Notes: generated by a model from the letters alone, not told the origin. A stretch of 64,000 bases of DNA from Burkholderia sp. MS389 (GCF_016899425.1 NZ_CP045995.1:496001-560000); one strand, 5' to 3'; counted from the stretch's first letter, positions 16,072-27,007 are shown. Made by a program: numbers and translations.

Positions 16072-17130
16072 ATGCCGCAAAGCAAGATCGCAAACCGCCA
16101 GATCGTCCTGAATTCGCGCCCGGTCGGCGCACCGACGCCGGACAACTTCCGCGCCGAAACCGGTGACGTGCCGGTTCCCGGCCCCGGTCAGGTACTGCTG
16201 CGCACCGTCTGGTTGTCGCTCGACCCGTACATGCGCGGCCGGATGAGCGACGCGCCGTCCTATGCGCCGCCGGCCGAACTGGGCCAGCCGATGGTCGGCG
16301 GCACGGTCAGCCGCGTGGTGTCGTCGAACCTGCCCGCGTTTCGCGAAGGCGATCTCGTCGTCGCCGGCGCCGGCTGGCAGGACTACGCGCTGTCCGACGG
16401 ACGCGACCTGATCCCGCTCGGCCGCGATTTCGCGCACCCGTCGTACGCGCTCGGCGTGCTCGGCATGCCGGGCTTCACCGCATACACCGGGCTGCTGAAG
16501 ATCGGCGAACCGAAGGCCGGCGAAACCGTGGTCGTCGCGGCCGCGAGCGGTGCGGTCGGCGCGGTGGTCGGCCAGATCGCGAAGCTGAAGGGTTGCCGCG
16601 TGGTCGGCGTCGCGGGGGGCGCCGACAAGTGCGCGTACGTGACCGGCACGCTCGGCTTCGACGCGTGCGTCGACCATCGCGATCCGGCGTTCGCCGCGAA
16701 GCTGAAGGACGCGTGCCCGAACGGCATCGACGTGTATTTCGAGAACGTCGGCGGCGCGGTGTTCGACGCAGTGTGGCCGCTGCTGAACGACCATGCGCGG
16801 GTGCCGGTCTGCGGCATCATTGCGCACTACAACGATGCGGCCTACGACGACAAGGCCGTGTCGACCGGCCGTGACCGCGTGCCGGCGCTGATGGGCGCGA
16901 TCCTGCGCAAGCGCATTCGCGTGCAGGGTTTCATCATCCTCGATCACTATGCAACCGGCTATGCGCCGTTCCTGAAGGACATGAGCGAGTGGGTCGCGCA
17001 GGGCAAGGTCAAGACGCTCGAGGACGTCGTGCCCGATCTCGCCGACGCGCCGCAAGCGCTGATCGGCTTGCTGGCCGGCAAGAATTTCGGCAAGGTCGTC
17101 GTGCGCGTCGGCCCGGACGAACTGGCCTGA
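16072..17130 (+). CDS. CurA-like NADP-dependent oxidoreductase (MDR family)
   Basis: A 352-aa zinc-independent medium-chain reductase of the CurA/leukotriene-B4 dehydrogenase type. These enzymes use NADPH to reduce the double bond of enones and other activated alkenes. The N-terminal domain starts NRQIVLNSRPVGAP and carries SLDPYMRGRMS; the Rossmann domain has VVVAAASGAVGAVVGQIAKLKG (about residues 158-180), and FENVGG follows. GGAGG lies five bases before ATG 16072. It follows the NemR-like gene and its operator, with a quinol monooxygenase 92 bp downstream, so it probably detoxifies reactive carbonyls. Substrate specificity is not determinable. Confidence 0.88.
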   Translation: MPQSKIANRQIVLNSRPVGAPTPDNFRAETGDVPVPGPGQVLLRTVWLSLDPYMRGRMSDAPSYAPPAELGQPMVGGTVSRVVSSNLPAFREGDLVVAGAGWQDYALSDGRDLIPLGRDFAHPSYALGVLGMPGFTAYTGLLKIGEPKAGETVVVAAASGAVGAVVGQIAKLKGCRVVGVAGGADKCAYVTGTLGFDACVDHRDPAFAAKLKDACPNGIDVYFENVGGAVFDAVWPLLNDHARVPVCGIIAHYNDAAYDDKAVSTGRDRVPALMGAILRKRIRVQGFIILDHYATGYAPFLKDMSEWVAQGKVKTLEDVVPDLADAPQALIGLLAGKNFGKVVVRVGPDELA

Positions 17131-17222
17131 TCCCGCCGTTCGGCGACAGACAACCGCTGCACGCTGGCGTCGCGAGACGCCGGCTTGTGGCATGCTCGTT
17201 TCCGTTTTCAAAGGAGTAGAAA

Positions 17223-17522
17223 ATGGCGCTTCACGTGATTGCTTCGCTGTTCCTGAAACCCGAACACGCGCAGGCCGCCGAGGCCGAACTGCGCGGCATG
17301 GTCGCGAAGACACGCACCGAGCCGGGCAACCGGCGCTACGACCTGTTCCGCGAGCAGGACGGCGCGCCGACCCTGCATCTGTACGAGATCTACGACGACC
17401 AGGCGGCGTTCGACGCGCATCTCGCCAGCCCGTATTTCGGCGAATTCCGCACGAAGTCGGCCGACTGGTTCACCGCACCGCCCGTCATCAAGGTGCTGTC
17501 GGCCATCGACGTGGCCGAGTAA
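17223..17522 (+). CDS. putative quinol monooxygenase (ABM domain)
   Basis: A 99-aa antibiotic-biosynthesis-monooxygenase-fold protein similar to YgiN-type quinol monooxygenases. Typical elements are visible: an N-terminal beta strand (HVIASLFLKPEH), R-E-Q-D and LYEIYDDQAAFDAHLASPYF, then a closing strand VIKVLSAIDV. AAGGAG sits about seven bases before ATG 17223. YgiN-type enzymes oxidise menaquinol-like quinols and protect against quinone cycling; here the gene follows the CurA-like reductase in the NemR-like module, matching an electrophile/quinone stress role. A stem-loop at 17580 separates it from the molybdenum oxidoreductase genes. Confidence 0.87.
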   Translation: MALHVIASLFLKPEHAQAAEAELRGMVAKTRTEPGNRRYDLFREQDGAPTLHLYEIYDDQAAFDAHLASPYFGEFRTKSADWFTAPPVIKVLSAIDVAE

Positions 17523-17579
17523 CGACGCAAGCACGCAACACCACCGCCGCGGCTCGCCCGCACCCGGGCCGCGCGGCAC

Positions 17580-17600
17580 CCGTTGCGCACGACGCAACGG
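17580..17600 (+). terminator. hairpin after the quinol monooxygenase gene
   Basis: A perfect 8-bp stem (CCGTTGCG / CGCAACGG) with a 5-nt loop lies 57 bp past the stop. It has no T-run, so this is a terminator-like hairpin only; it would part the stress module from the next operon. Confidence 0.4.
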
Positions 17601-17666
17601 CGACGCCCCCATGACGCGGCGCGCATCGTTCGCGCCGCTCCCCAATACAACGGCCCCGGAGGCTGA

Positions 17667-18122
17667 ATGATCACCCTCAACATCAACGGCGAAACCCGCT
17701 CGGTCGACGCCCCCGACGACATGCCCTTGCTCTGGGTGCTGCGCGACGTCGTCGGCCTGACCGGCACCAAGTTCGGCTGCGGGATCGCGCAATGCGGCGC
17801 GTGCACCGTGCATCTCGACGGCGTGGCCGCGCGTTCGTGCGTGCTGCCGGTCGCCGCCGTCGCGGGCCGCAAGATCACGACGATCGAAGCCGTCGGCGCG
17901 ACGCCGGCCGGCCACAAGGTCCAGCAGGCGTGGCGCGAGCTCGACGTCGTCCAGTGCGGCTACTGCCAGTCGGGGCAGGTGATGGCCGCCACCGCGCTGA
18001 TCGCATCGAACCCGAACCCGAGCGATGCCGACATCGACGCGGCCATGGCCGGCAACATCTGCCGCTGCGGCACGTACCACCGCATTCGCGCGGCCGTCAA
18101 ACAAGCCGCGAAGGAGGCCTGA
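17667..18122 (+). CDS. 2Fe-2S subunit of a molybdenum hydroxylase (IorA-like), set 1
   Basis: A 151-aa electron-transfer subunit with two 2Fe-2S clusters. The plant-type cluster ligands appear in [10 protein letters not shown] (about residues 40-49) with a fourth Cys in ARSCVLP; the second cluster uses QCGYCQSGQ and ICRCGTYHR. This is the arrangement of isoquinoline 1-oxidoreductase alpha and related periplasmic aldehyde oxidases. GGAGG precedes ATG 17667. It is followed after one base by the molybdopterin subunit and then a triheme cytochrome c, forming a complete set. It has no signal peptide, so it probably travels with the Tat-targeted partner. Confidence 0.92.
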   Translation: MITLNINGETRSVDAPDDMPLLWVLRDVVGLTGTKFGCGIAQCGACTVHLDGVAARSCVLPVAAVAGRKITTIEAVGATPAGHKVQQAWRELDVVQCGYCQSGQVMAATALIASNPNPSDADIDAAMAGNICRCGTYHRIRAAVKQAAKEA

Positions 18123-18123
18123 C

Positions 18124-20343
18124 ATGTCGCGAGGACTCCTCGAAGCAGGCAGGGTCGGCGCCGGTGTGTCGCGCCGCGGGTTTCTGAAACTCGGCATGTC
18201 GCTCGGCGCGGCGGCCGGCGGCGGCTTGCTGCTCGGCTTCAGCCTGCCGGCGGCGGGCGACGATGCGCGCCGCTCGGTGATCGGCGGCGACGCAGCCGAG
18301 CCCGCACCGTCGGGCGTGTTCGCCCCGAACGCATTCGTGCAGATCGACCGCGCCGGCAAGATCACGCTGGTGATGCCGAAGGTCGAGATGGGGCAGGGTG
18401 TCTATACGGCGCTGCCGATGCTGATCGCGGAAGAGCTCGAGGTGCCGCTGTCGAGCGTCACGCTCGATCATGCGCCGCCGAACGAGAAGCTGTTCCTCGA
18501 TCCGCTGCTCGGCGGCCAGCTCACCGGCGGCTCGACGTCGGTGCGCTACGCGTGGGAACCGCTGCGCCGCGCGGGCGCCACCGCGCGCACGCTGCTGGTC
18601 TCGGCGGCCGCGAAGCAATGGAACGTCGATCCGGCCAGTTGCCGCGCGACAAACGGCGAAGTGCAGCATCCGCCGACCGGCCGGCGCGCATCGTACGGCC
18701 AGTTGGCCGACGCCGCGGCGAAACTGCCGGTGCCGAAGGACGTCGCGCTGAAGCAGCCGGCGGATTTCAAGCTGATCGGCACGCCCGCGAAGCGCCTCGA
18801 TTCGCCGGAGAAGGTCGACGGCACCGCGCAGTTCGGGCTCGACGTGCGCCTGCCCGGCATGCTGTACGCGGTGATCGTGAACAGCCCGGTGTTCGGCGGC
18901 ACGGTCGCGAGCGTCGACGACACGGCGGCGAAGAAGATCCCCGGCGTGCGCCAGGTCGTGCGCGTCGACAACGCGGTCGCGGTGGTCGGCGACCACACGT
19001 GGGCCGCGAAGCGCGGCGCATCGGCGCTCGTCGTGAAGTGGAACGAAGGCGCGGGCGCGAAGGTGTCGACGAAGGACCTGTTCGCGGATCTCGCGCAGGC
19101 GGCGGCGAACGGCAAGGGCGCGGTCGCGCGCAAGGAAGGCGACGTCGGCAACGCGTTCGCGAACGCCAAGACGCGCGTCGACGCCGTCTACGAACAGCCG
19201 TTGCTCGCGCACGCGACGATGGAGCCCGTGAACTGCACGGTGCACGTGCGCGGCGACGGCTGCGATATCTGGGTCGGCACGCAGGTGCCAACCCGCGCAC
19301 GGGACACGGCACAGCAGTTGACCGGCCTGTCGCCGGACAAGATCGTCGTGCACAACCATCTGCTCGGCGGCGGGTTCGGCCGGCGGCTCGAGACCGACAT
19401 GATCGGGCAGGCCGTGAAGGTCGGCAAACAGGTCAATGCCCCGGTGAAGGTGATCTGGACGCGCGAGGAAGACGTCCAGCACGACATGTACCGGCCGTGC
19501 TACTACGACACGCTCTCGGCCGGCCTCGATGCGAACGGCAAGCCGGTCGCGTGGCGGCACCGGATCGTCGGCTCGTCGATTCTCGCGCGCTTCGCTCCGC
19601 CCGCGGTCAAGGACGGCGTCGATCCCGACGCGGTCGAGGTCGCGGCCGAGCTGCCGTACGACCTGCCGAACCAGCTCGTCGACTACGTGCGCCAGGAGCC
19701 GCGCCACGTGCCAACTGCGTTCTGGCGCGGCGTCGGGCCGACGCGCAGCACGTTCGTCGTCGAAAGCTTCATCGACGAACTGGCCGTGCAGACCAAGACC
19801 GACCCGGTGCAATACCGTCGCGCGCTGCTCGACAAGACGCCGCGCGCCCGCAACGTGCTCGACGTCGCGACGAAGGCGGCCGGTTGGGGCGCGTCGCTGC
19901 CGAAGGGGCAAGGGCGCGGCGTATCGGTGATGCATGCGTTCGGCAGTTTCTTCTCGATCGTCATCGACGTCGCGGTGGACGACGGAGAAGTGCAGGTCAA
20001 GCGCGTCGTGTGCGCGGTCGATTGCGGGATGGTCGTGAATCCGAACACGATCGAGGCGCAGGTGCAGGGCGGCATCATCTTCGGGATCACGGGCGCGCTG
20101 TACGGCGAGATCACGATCGAGGACGGCCGCGTCGTGCAGACCAACTTCACCGACTACCGGATGATGCGAATCAACGAGGTGCCCCCGATCGAAGTCCATC
20201 TGGTGAAGAGCGGCGAGGCGCCGGGCGGGATCGGCGAGCCGGGCACGGCCGCGACCGCGGCGGCGCTGGCGAACGCGATCTTCGCGGCGACCGGCACGCG
20301 GCTGCGCAAGCTGCCGGTCGGCAACCAGCTGAAAACGGCCTGA
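18124..20343 (+). CDS. molybdopterin-binding subunit (IorB-like), set 1
   Basis: A 739-aa catalytic subunit of the xanthine-dehydrogenase family with the IorB architecture. The N-terminus carries a twin-arginine signal (SRRGFLKLGMSLG, about residues 16-28), so the enzyme is exported folded. Cofactor-binding segments are seen, such as KVEMGQGVYTALPMLIAEEL and GGGFGRR, and the catalytic Glu lies in the C-terminal GGIGEPGT motif. It likely oxidises an aldehyde or N-heterocycle and passes electrons through the 2Fe-2S subunit to the downstream cytochrome. ATG 18124 starts one base after the upstream stop; an upstream in-frame start at 18025 would overlap the previous gene. The real substrate is unknown. 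Confidence 0.9.
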   Translation: MSRGLLEAGRVGAGVSRRGFLKLGMSLGAAAGGGLLLGFSLPAAGDDARRSVIGGDAAEPAPSGVFAPNAFVQIDRAGKITLVMPKVEMGQGVYTALPMLIAEELEVPLSSVTLDHAPPNEKLFLDPLLGGQLTGGSTSVRYAWEPLRRAGATARTLLVSAAAKQWNVDPASCRATNGEVQHPPTGRRASYGQLADAAAKLPVPKDVALKQPADFKLIGTPAKRLDSPEKVDGTAQFGLDVRLPGMLYAVIVNSPVFGGTVASVDDTAAKKIPGVRQVVRVDNAVAVVGDHTWAAKRGASALVVKWNEGAGAKVSTKDLFADLAQAAANGKGAVARKEGDVGNAFANAKTRVDAVYEQPLLAHATMEPVNCTVHVRGDGCDIWVGTQVPTRARDTAQQLTGLSPDKIVVHNHLLGGGFGRRLETDMIGQAVKVGKQVNAPVKVIWTREEDVQHDMYRPCYYDTLSAGLDANGKPVAWRHRIVGSSILARFAPPAVKDGVDPDAVEVAAELPYDLPNQLVDYVRQEPRHVPTAFWRGVGPTRSTFVVESFIDELAVQTKTDPVQYRRALLDKTPRARNVLDVATKAAGWGASLPKGQGRGVSVMHAFGSFFSIVIDVAVDDGEVQVKRVVCAVDCGMVVNPNTIEAQVQGGIIFGITGALYGEITIEDGRVVQTNFTDYRMMRINEVPPIEVHLVKSGEAPGGIGEPGTAATAAALANAIFAATGTRLRKLPVGNQLKTA

Positions 20344-20359
20344 GGAGGAGGGGACGACC

Positions 20360-21664
20360 ATGCGACATCTCACCCTGAACCCGAATGCGCTCCGCGCGTC
20401 GCTGCTCGCGCTGTCCGCACTGCTGGCCGGCACGGCCGCGCAGGCCGCGCAAGCGGCGCCCGCCGACAGCGCACTCGTCGCGCGCGGCGCGTATCTCGCG
20501 AAAGCCGGCGACTGCGTCGCGTGCCACACCGCGCCGCGCGGCACGCCGTTCGCGGGCGGCCTGAAGATGGTCACGCCGATGGGCGCGATCTACACGACCA
20601 ACATCACGCCCGACCCGGAGACCGGCATCGGCGGCTATACCGAAGCCGAGTTCGCCGGCGCGTTGCGCAAGGGCGTCGCGAAGGACGGTCACAATCTGTA
20701 TCCGGCGATGCCGTATCCGTCGTACGCGAAGCTGAGGGACGACGACGTGAAGGCGCTGTATGCGTACTTCATGCACGGCGTCGAACCGGTGAAGCAGGCG
20801 AACCGGCCATCCGACATCCCGTGGCCGCTCAACATGCGCTGGCCGCTCGCGTTGTGGAACAAGGTGTTCCTCGACACGACGCCATACGCGGACAAGCCGG
20901 CGAAGGACGCAATGTGGAACCGCGGCGCGTATCTCGTGCAGGGGCTCGGGCACTGCGGGTCGTGCCACACGCCACGCGGTGTCGGCTTCCAGGAGAAGGC
21001 GCTCGACGAAAGCGGCGCGGCGTTCCTGTCGGGCGCGTCGATCGACAACTGGTTCGCGTCGAACCTGACCGGCGAGCACAACACCGGGCTCGGCCGCTGG
21101 AACGAGGCCGACGTCGCGCAGTTCCTGAAGACCGGCGCGAACCAGCACGCGACCGCGTTCGGCTCGATGGTAAGCGTGATCAACCACAGCACGCAGGAAC
21201 TGACCGACGACGATCTGGCATCGATCTCGCGCTACCTGAAATCGCTGCCGGCGGCAGGCGGCACGGGCGCGCCGCCGTACCGCTACGATCCGAAGGCGAC
21301 GCAGGCCGCGCTGGGCCGACCGGCAACGGATCCGGGCGCGAAGGTGTATAACGCTTACTGCCTGCATTGCCACGGTGTGGACGGGCGCGGCTACGCGCCG
21401 CTGCTCGCGCCGCTCGCCGGCAATCCGAACGTGCTCGAGGCCGATGCATCGTCGCTGATCAACGTGACGCTGAACGGCAGCGACACGCTCGTGATCGGCG
21501 GCGTGCCGTCCGCGTATCCGATGCCGGCGTTCTCGAACCAGTTGAACGACCGGCAGATCGCCGACGTGCTGACGTTCATGCGCGCCGGCTGGAACAACGG
21601 CGCGCCGGCCGTGCAGGCGGCGGACGTCGCGAAACTCCGCAAGGCGACGGCGGCCGCGCACTGA
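20360..21664 (+). CDS. triheme cytochrome c, set 1
   Basis: A 434-aa cytochrome of the alcohol/aldehyde dehydrogenase cytochrome type, with three CxxCH haem sites: CVACH, CGSCH and CLHCH. A cleavable signal peptide (ending near AQAAQA) sends it to the periplasm. GGAGGAGG lies before ATG 20360, 16 bases after the molybdopterin subunit. It should take electrons from the molybdenum enzyme to the quinone pool or an oxidase. It resembles the cytochrome at 27263-28522, but that one carries a lipobox instead of a plain signal. Confidence 0.92.
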   Translation: MRHLTLNPNALRASLLALSALLAGTAAQAAQAAPADSALVARGAYLAKAGDCVACHTAPRGTPFAGGLKMVTPMGAIYTTNITPDPETGIGGYTEAEFAGALRKGVAKDGHNLYPAMPYPSYAKLRDDDVKALYAYFMHGVEPVKQANRPSDIPWPLNMRWPLALWNKVFLDTTPYADKPAKDAMWNRGAYLVQGLGHCGSCHTPRGVGFQEKALDESGAAFLSGASIDNWFASNLTGEHNTGLGRWNEADVAQFLKTGANQHATAFGSMVSVINHSTQELTDDDLASISRYLKSLPAAGGTGAPPYRYDPKATQAALGRPATDPGAKVYNAYCLHCHGVDGRGYAPLLAPLAGNPNVLEADASSLINVTLNGSDTLVIGGVPSAYPMPAFSNQLNDRQIADVLTFMRAGWNNGAPAVQAADVAKLRKATAAAH

Positions 21665-23263
<1,599 letters not shown>

Positions 23264-23278
23264 TGGTCGGTTGAGGGT

Positions 23279-23304
23279 GGGCGCGCTGCAGTTGGGGCGC
23301 GCCC
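23279..23304 (+). terminator. hairpin after the semialdehyde dehydrogenase gene
   Basis: An 8-bp perfect stem (GGGCGCGC / GCGCGCCC) with a 10-nt loop starts 15 bp past the stop. A five-T run follows ten bases after the stem, so it is a plausible but imperfect intrinsic terminator. Confidence 0.5.
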
Positions 23305-23559
23305 GATTGGCAGATTTTTCAGCGTATGGACGCATTCGAGATTGCCGAACCCGCGCCATAGAGGGTGATCATGGCTATTTAAAATTTGACATAAGGTGAA
23401 TTATCGACATTTTTTGTTGTGGCAGCCATATCCTAATGTCGTGTTCTGGCCTGTAGGTTGATTGTCCGCACCCTTGGGAGCGCCAGCGACGAACGCGACT
23501 GGGACGATCACCATGACGTCCACGTCACATCGGATCAGCCCGCCGTCGTCCGCCCCGAT

Positions 23560-24369
23560 TCAACACGGCACCCGACCACCCACACCGTTGCCCATCATCG
23601 TGCACCAGCGCTGCGTGTCCTGTTGCGGTGCCGGATACGGCAACCCGGTCCGCGGATCGATCGAGTCCAGCGGATTCGGGCCGGGCGGATGGTTTGCCGC
23701 GTGCATCGCGGCGTTCTCCGCCATCTGTTTCGCGGTCGCCGCGTTCTGTCGAGCGAGGTCCGCCTTCTGCGCGTCGTCCAGCTTCTTCGTCATGGTCACC
23801 AGCCGCGCGAACTGCGGATCGCGAACATCCTGCAGCGGCGGCAAAGGCGGTGCGAACGGCATGAAAAGCAACGGCCCGTCATATCGCGGCACCGCCAGTT
23901 TCGACGGCTTGCCGAAATCCGCGGCCATGCTGATCTCCCACATGCCGGCGTTCATGCCGAGCGCGTGTTCGTAGTGTCGGTTCACGTCCGCCAGGCTGAG
24001 CGGCCCGGACGGTGCAGGCAATGGTTGCAGGGATGGCGGCAACGTCTGCCGGGTGGCAGGATAGATTGCGCGAACCCAGCTCACCGCAGCGAGCGAGTAT
24101 TGATAGAGAACCGCGTCGTACTTTTCCAGCACCTGCGCTCGACTATAGTTGCCGGGATTCTGGAAAACGGGCTTGTACGCCGCGAGACTGTCGATGTATC
24201 GCATGTTCGCATTTCGCTGCTCCGCAACGAACTGCTGCTGAGGGTCGACCGGCGCAGATGAAGACAGCGCAGCGCAGCCCGACAGCAGACTGACGACGAA
24301 TGCAACACCGGCCGTCGTTCGGGACACCAACCGGATGGGACGCAAGATAGGGGACATCGGAAACGCCAT
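23560..24369 (-). CDS. predicted lipoprotein of unknown function
   Basis: A 269-aa predicted lipoprotein. A hydrophobic leader ends in a lipobox, LLSGC, with the Cys at residue 32, so the mature protein should be lipid-anchored at the periplasmic side. The rest is helical, rich in Ala, Asn and Pro (MPFAPPLPPL; NHPPGPNPLDSIDPRTGLPYP) and ends in VPC. I do not recognise a domain. It is alone, convergent with the upstream dehydrogenase and divergent from the porin. ATG 24369 is used; a second ATG four codons in is equally possible and neither has a clear RBS. The bases before it (23264-23559) are AT-rich in part and hold no supported gene. Confidence 0.78.
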   Translation of the reverse strand: MAFPMSPILRPIRLVSRTTAGVAFVVSLLSGCAALSSSAPVDPQQQFVAEQRNANMRYIDSLAAYKPVFQNPGNYSRAQVLEKYDAVLYQYSLAAVSWVRAIYPATRQTLPPSLQPLPAPSGPLSLADVNRHYEHALGMNAGMWEISMAADFGKPSKLAVPRYDGPLLFMPFAPPLPPLQDVRDPQFARLVTMTKKLDDAQKADLARQNAATAKQMAENAAMHAANHPPGPNPLDSIDPRTGLPYPAPQQDTQRWCTMMGNGVGGRVPC

Positions 24370-24755
24370 GGAGACTCGACAGGTTTTCGTGAATCGGCGC
24401 GCTGCCGACAGCGGTCGGCATGCGCCACGCGCGCCCTATTCTGCCCTGCTCCATGTCGTTCCAGGTGGAATCGCGTCCGATCGTGGTGGATTCCGGTCTC
24501 GGGATTTCTACGGCGAGCGTTCGGGCCGGGTCTAGACGTTCGGCACACCACCGTCGCGCGATGGCGCGCCGAACCCTACGCACCGTCTCAGCCGCTCCTT
24601 CCCGACCGTCTCCCCGCAAGTCGCCCTACCGCGATTCCGAGTGATTGGGCAGAGGACCTTTCCTGTGCAACGCCTTAATCGACCGCCGCACGATCTCCAA
24701 TAATGGCCGCTCGATCCGTCGGCCGCCAGGCCGGCCCAACAACAACAAAACGCCT
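24370..24755. other. divergent promoter region between lipoprotein and porin
   Basis: A 386-bp gap between two divergent genes. No coding sequence is supported. It probably holds promoters for both genes and a porin leader; the last 40 bases before the porin start are A-rich (CAACAACAACAAAA). No clear operator symmetry is visible. Confidence 0.4.
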
Positions 24756-25967
24756 ATGCATTCCTGCCAAACGAACCAGCATGCCGGCACACGCGTCGCG
24801 GGGACCGTCATTGCCGCCTGCCTGACCGGCTTCGTGTCGGATGTCGCGCTTGCCCAGAGCAGCGTGACGCTGTACGGCCTGATCGACACGTCGATCACCT
24901 ACTCCACCAACCACCGCACGCGCGGTGCCGGCTCGCCCGGCAGCGGCGGCGTCGCGATGACGAGCGGCGCATTGAATGCGTCGCGCTGGGGGCTGCGCGG
25001 TCGCGAGGATCTCGGCGGCGGACTGGCCGCGGTCTTCTCGCTCGAAAACGGCTTCTCTGGCACCACTGGCAAGCTGTCGCAGAAAGGCGTCGATCTGTTC
25101 GGCCGCCAGGCGTGGCTCGGCGTGGAATCCAGGACGGCCGGCGCGCTGACCTTCGGCCGCCAGTACGACCTGATCCTCGATTTCGTGACGCCGCTCGGCG
25201 CGTCCGGCCCCGGCTGGGGCGGCAACCTTGCGGTCCACCCGTACGACAACGACGATTCGAACCGCAACCTGCGCATCAATAACGCGGTGAAGTACACGAG
25301 CCCGACGGTTCGCGGGTTGACCTTCGGCGCGATGATCGGGTTTTCGAACACGCCCGGCCAGTTCTCCAACAACGCGGTGTGGAGCACGGGCTTGTCGTAC
25401 GCGAACGGGCCGCTGAAGCTCGGCGCCGGCTACCTGAAGATCAGCCGCGACCGCAACGCGCCGAATCCGGACGGCGCGCTGAGCACGGTCGACGGCTCGG
25501 CGACCATCACGGGCGGCAACCAGCAGATCTGGGCGATGGCCGGCCGTTACGCGTTCGGGCCGCACTCGGTCGGCGCCGCGTGGTCGCATTCGACCACCGA
25601 CGGCGTGACGGGCGTGCTCCAGGGCGGCAACATCGCGCCGCTGAAGGGCGAATCGCTGGTGTTCGACAACTTCTCGATCGACGGACGCTACTTCGTCACG
25701 CGCGCGCTGAGCGTCGCCGCCGCGTACACGTACACGATTGGCCGCTTCGACACCCGCACGGGACAGACCCGCCCGAAATGGAACCAGGTCGTCGCGCAGG
25801 CCGACTATGCGCTGTCGAAGCGCACGGATGCGTATCTCGAAGGCACTTACCAGAGCGTGAGCGGCGGCAACGGCAATCCGGCGTTCAACGCGACGGTCTG
25901 GACCATGACGCCTTCCGCGAACAGCAATCAGGCCGTCGTCGCGCTGGGGCTACGCCACAAGTTCTGA
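24756..25967 (+). CDS. general porin (OmpC-like, Burkholderia type)
   Basis: A 403-aa trimeric 16-strand porin of the type abundant in Burkholderia. A signal peptide ends at DVALAQ, followed by the standard mature start SSVTLYGLIDTSI. Other marks are SRWGLRGREDLGGGLAAVFSLENGF, FGRQAWLGVES and the C-terminal ALGLRHKF ending in Phe. It would pass small hydrophilic solutes. ATG 24756 gives a standard-length signal peptide, although its RBS is weak; the frame is open to 24645. A textbook terminator follows. Its position between the two molybdenum oxidase sets could mean a shared role in substrate entry, but that is a guess. Confidence 0.92.
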   Translation: MHSCQTNQHAGTRVAGTVIAACLTGFVSDVALAQSSVTLYGLIDTSITYSTNHRTRGAGSPGSGGVAMTSGALNASRWGLRGREDLGGGLAAVFSLENGFSGTTGKLSQKGVDLFGRQAWLGVESRTAGALTFGRQYDLILDFVTPLGASGPGWGGNLAVHPYDNDDSNRNLRINNAVKYTSPTVRGLTFGAMIGFSNTPGQFSNNAVWSTGLSYANGPLKLGAGYLKISRDRNAPNPDGALSTVDGSATITGGNQQIWAMAGRYAFGPHSVGAAWSHSTTDGVTGVLQGGNIAPLKGESLVFDNFSIDGRYFVTRALSVAAAYTYTIGRFDTRTGQTRPKWNQVVAQADYALSKRTDAYLEGTYQSVSGGNGNPAFNATVWTMTPSANSNQAVVALGLRHKF

Positions 25968-26062
25968 CGATGCGGCGTGCGGGCGGCGCCGTCACGCGGC
26001 TGACCGACTGCATTCGGCGAGCGCTTCCTCCATCACCCGATCGCGGTGTCCGGCACCGGCAA

Positions 26063-26088
26063 GGCCGCGCGCTCTGCGCGGCCTTTTT
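26063..26088 (+). terminator. rho-independent terminator after the porin
   Basis: A perfect 8-bp stem GGCCGCGC / GCGCGGCC with a 5-nt loop (GCTCT) is followed directly by TTTTT. It lies about 95 bp past the porin stop. The A-A before the stem also pairs with the T-run, so the hairpin could act in both directions. Clear textbook shape. Confidence 0.9.
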
Positions 26089-26387
26089 CGCCGTGGCGGG
26101 CGTCGCGTACCGCACCCCAGGCGCGGAAGCAAGAATGCCTCCCGGCTGTCGCGTTTGCGCAAAAAATGCGGAGAAACTGGGCACGTTGTGACATTTTTCC
26201 TAATCTGTTTGCAGCGACGCCGCGCTCCGGCGTTCCGGCCCGCAACATTCTTTCATCTGGCGCACCACCGGCTTACGAACCTGCATCACGGCAACGGAGC
26301 CGGACCTTTCGCGCCATGGCGACCGGACGGCTGCGTGCGAATGGCACGCGCCCCGCTTTCAACGCAGTCAACCGCTGGAGAAGAACG
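26089..26387. other. intergenic region before the Pal-like gene
   Basis: No gene is supported in these 299 bases. The reading frame of the Pal-like gene is open through the region, but its N-terminal signal starts only at 26388. An AT-rich patch (TGACATTTTTCCTAATCTG) around 26190-26208 may be the promoter. Confidence 0.4.
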
Positions 26388-26879
26388 ATGAGCAAAATGA
26401 AGCGAATTGCGGTCCTGGCAACTTTCGTCCTGCTGGCCGGTTGCCACCACGCGGCGAAGACGCCCGAGAATGCCGGCGCGGCGCCGACGCCGTCGAGTGA
26501 AACCGTCGCGACGGTGACGGCCGACGATCTGAACAATCCGAACAGCCCGCTCGCGAAGCGCAGCATCTACTTCGATTTCGACCAGTACTCGGTGAAGCCC
26601 GAATTCCAGTCGCTGCTGCAGGCGCACGCCGACTACCTGCGCAGCCATCCCGCGCGGCGCGTGCTGATCCAGGGCAACACCGACGAGCGCGGCACGTCCG
26701 AATACAACCTCGCGCTCGGCCAGCGCCGCTCGCAGGCCGTGGCGAGCGCGCTCGAAACGCTCGGCGTGCCGGCGACGCAACTCGAGGCTGTCAGCCTCGG
26801 CAAGGAAAAGCCGGTCGCGCTCGGCCACGACGAGGAAGCGTGGGCGCAGAATCGCCGCGCCGATCTCGTCTATCGTTGA
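26388..26879 (+). CDS. Pal/OmpA-family peptidoglycan-associated lipoprotein
   Basis: A 163-aa lipoprotein of the Pal type. The signal peptide ends in the lipobox LLAGC, followed by a short Ala/Pro linker and an OmpA-like domain: SIYFDFDQYSVKPEF, then VLIQGNTDERGTSEYNLALGQRRS, the conserved peptidoglycan-binding stretch with its Asp and Arg. It would anchor the outer membrane to peptidoglycan. GGAGAA lies about seven bases before ATG 26388. No tolB, tolA or ybgF gene is adjacent, so it looks like an extra copy rather than the Tol-Pal operon member. A small glycine-rich lipoprotein follows. Confidence 0.88.
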   Translation: MSKMKRIAVLATFVLLAGCHHAAKTPENAGAAPTPSSETVATVTADDLNNPNSPLAKRSIYFDFDQYSVKPEFQSLLQAHADYLRSHPARRVLIQGNTDERGTSEYNLALGQRRSQAVASALETLGVPATQLEAVSLGKEKPVALGHDEEAWAQNRRADLVYR

Positions 26880-27007
26880 TCCAGGCACCGCCGCGGCGAT
26901 ACGCAAAAAGCATGGAATAAGCGCCCCGCCGAAACGTCTTGTCATCGCGCAGACGCGGTTCACGCGAACCGCCTTTCCTGTTGCCTGCGCGCAGCAAGGA
27001 GATCGCA

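Noticed and set aside
18025..18123. Upstream in-frame start for the set 1 molybdopterin subunit
   Set aside because: It would overlap the 2Fe-2S gene by about 100 bases and would bury the Tat signal. The ATG at 18124 gives a correct signal position.
26046..26387. Extended N-terminus for the Pal-like gene
   Set aside because: The added residues would precede the lipobox signal by over 100 residues. The ATG at 26388 has an RBS and starts the signal peptide.
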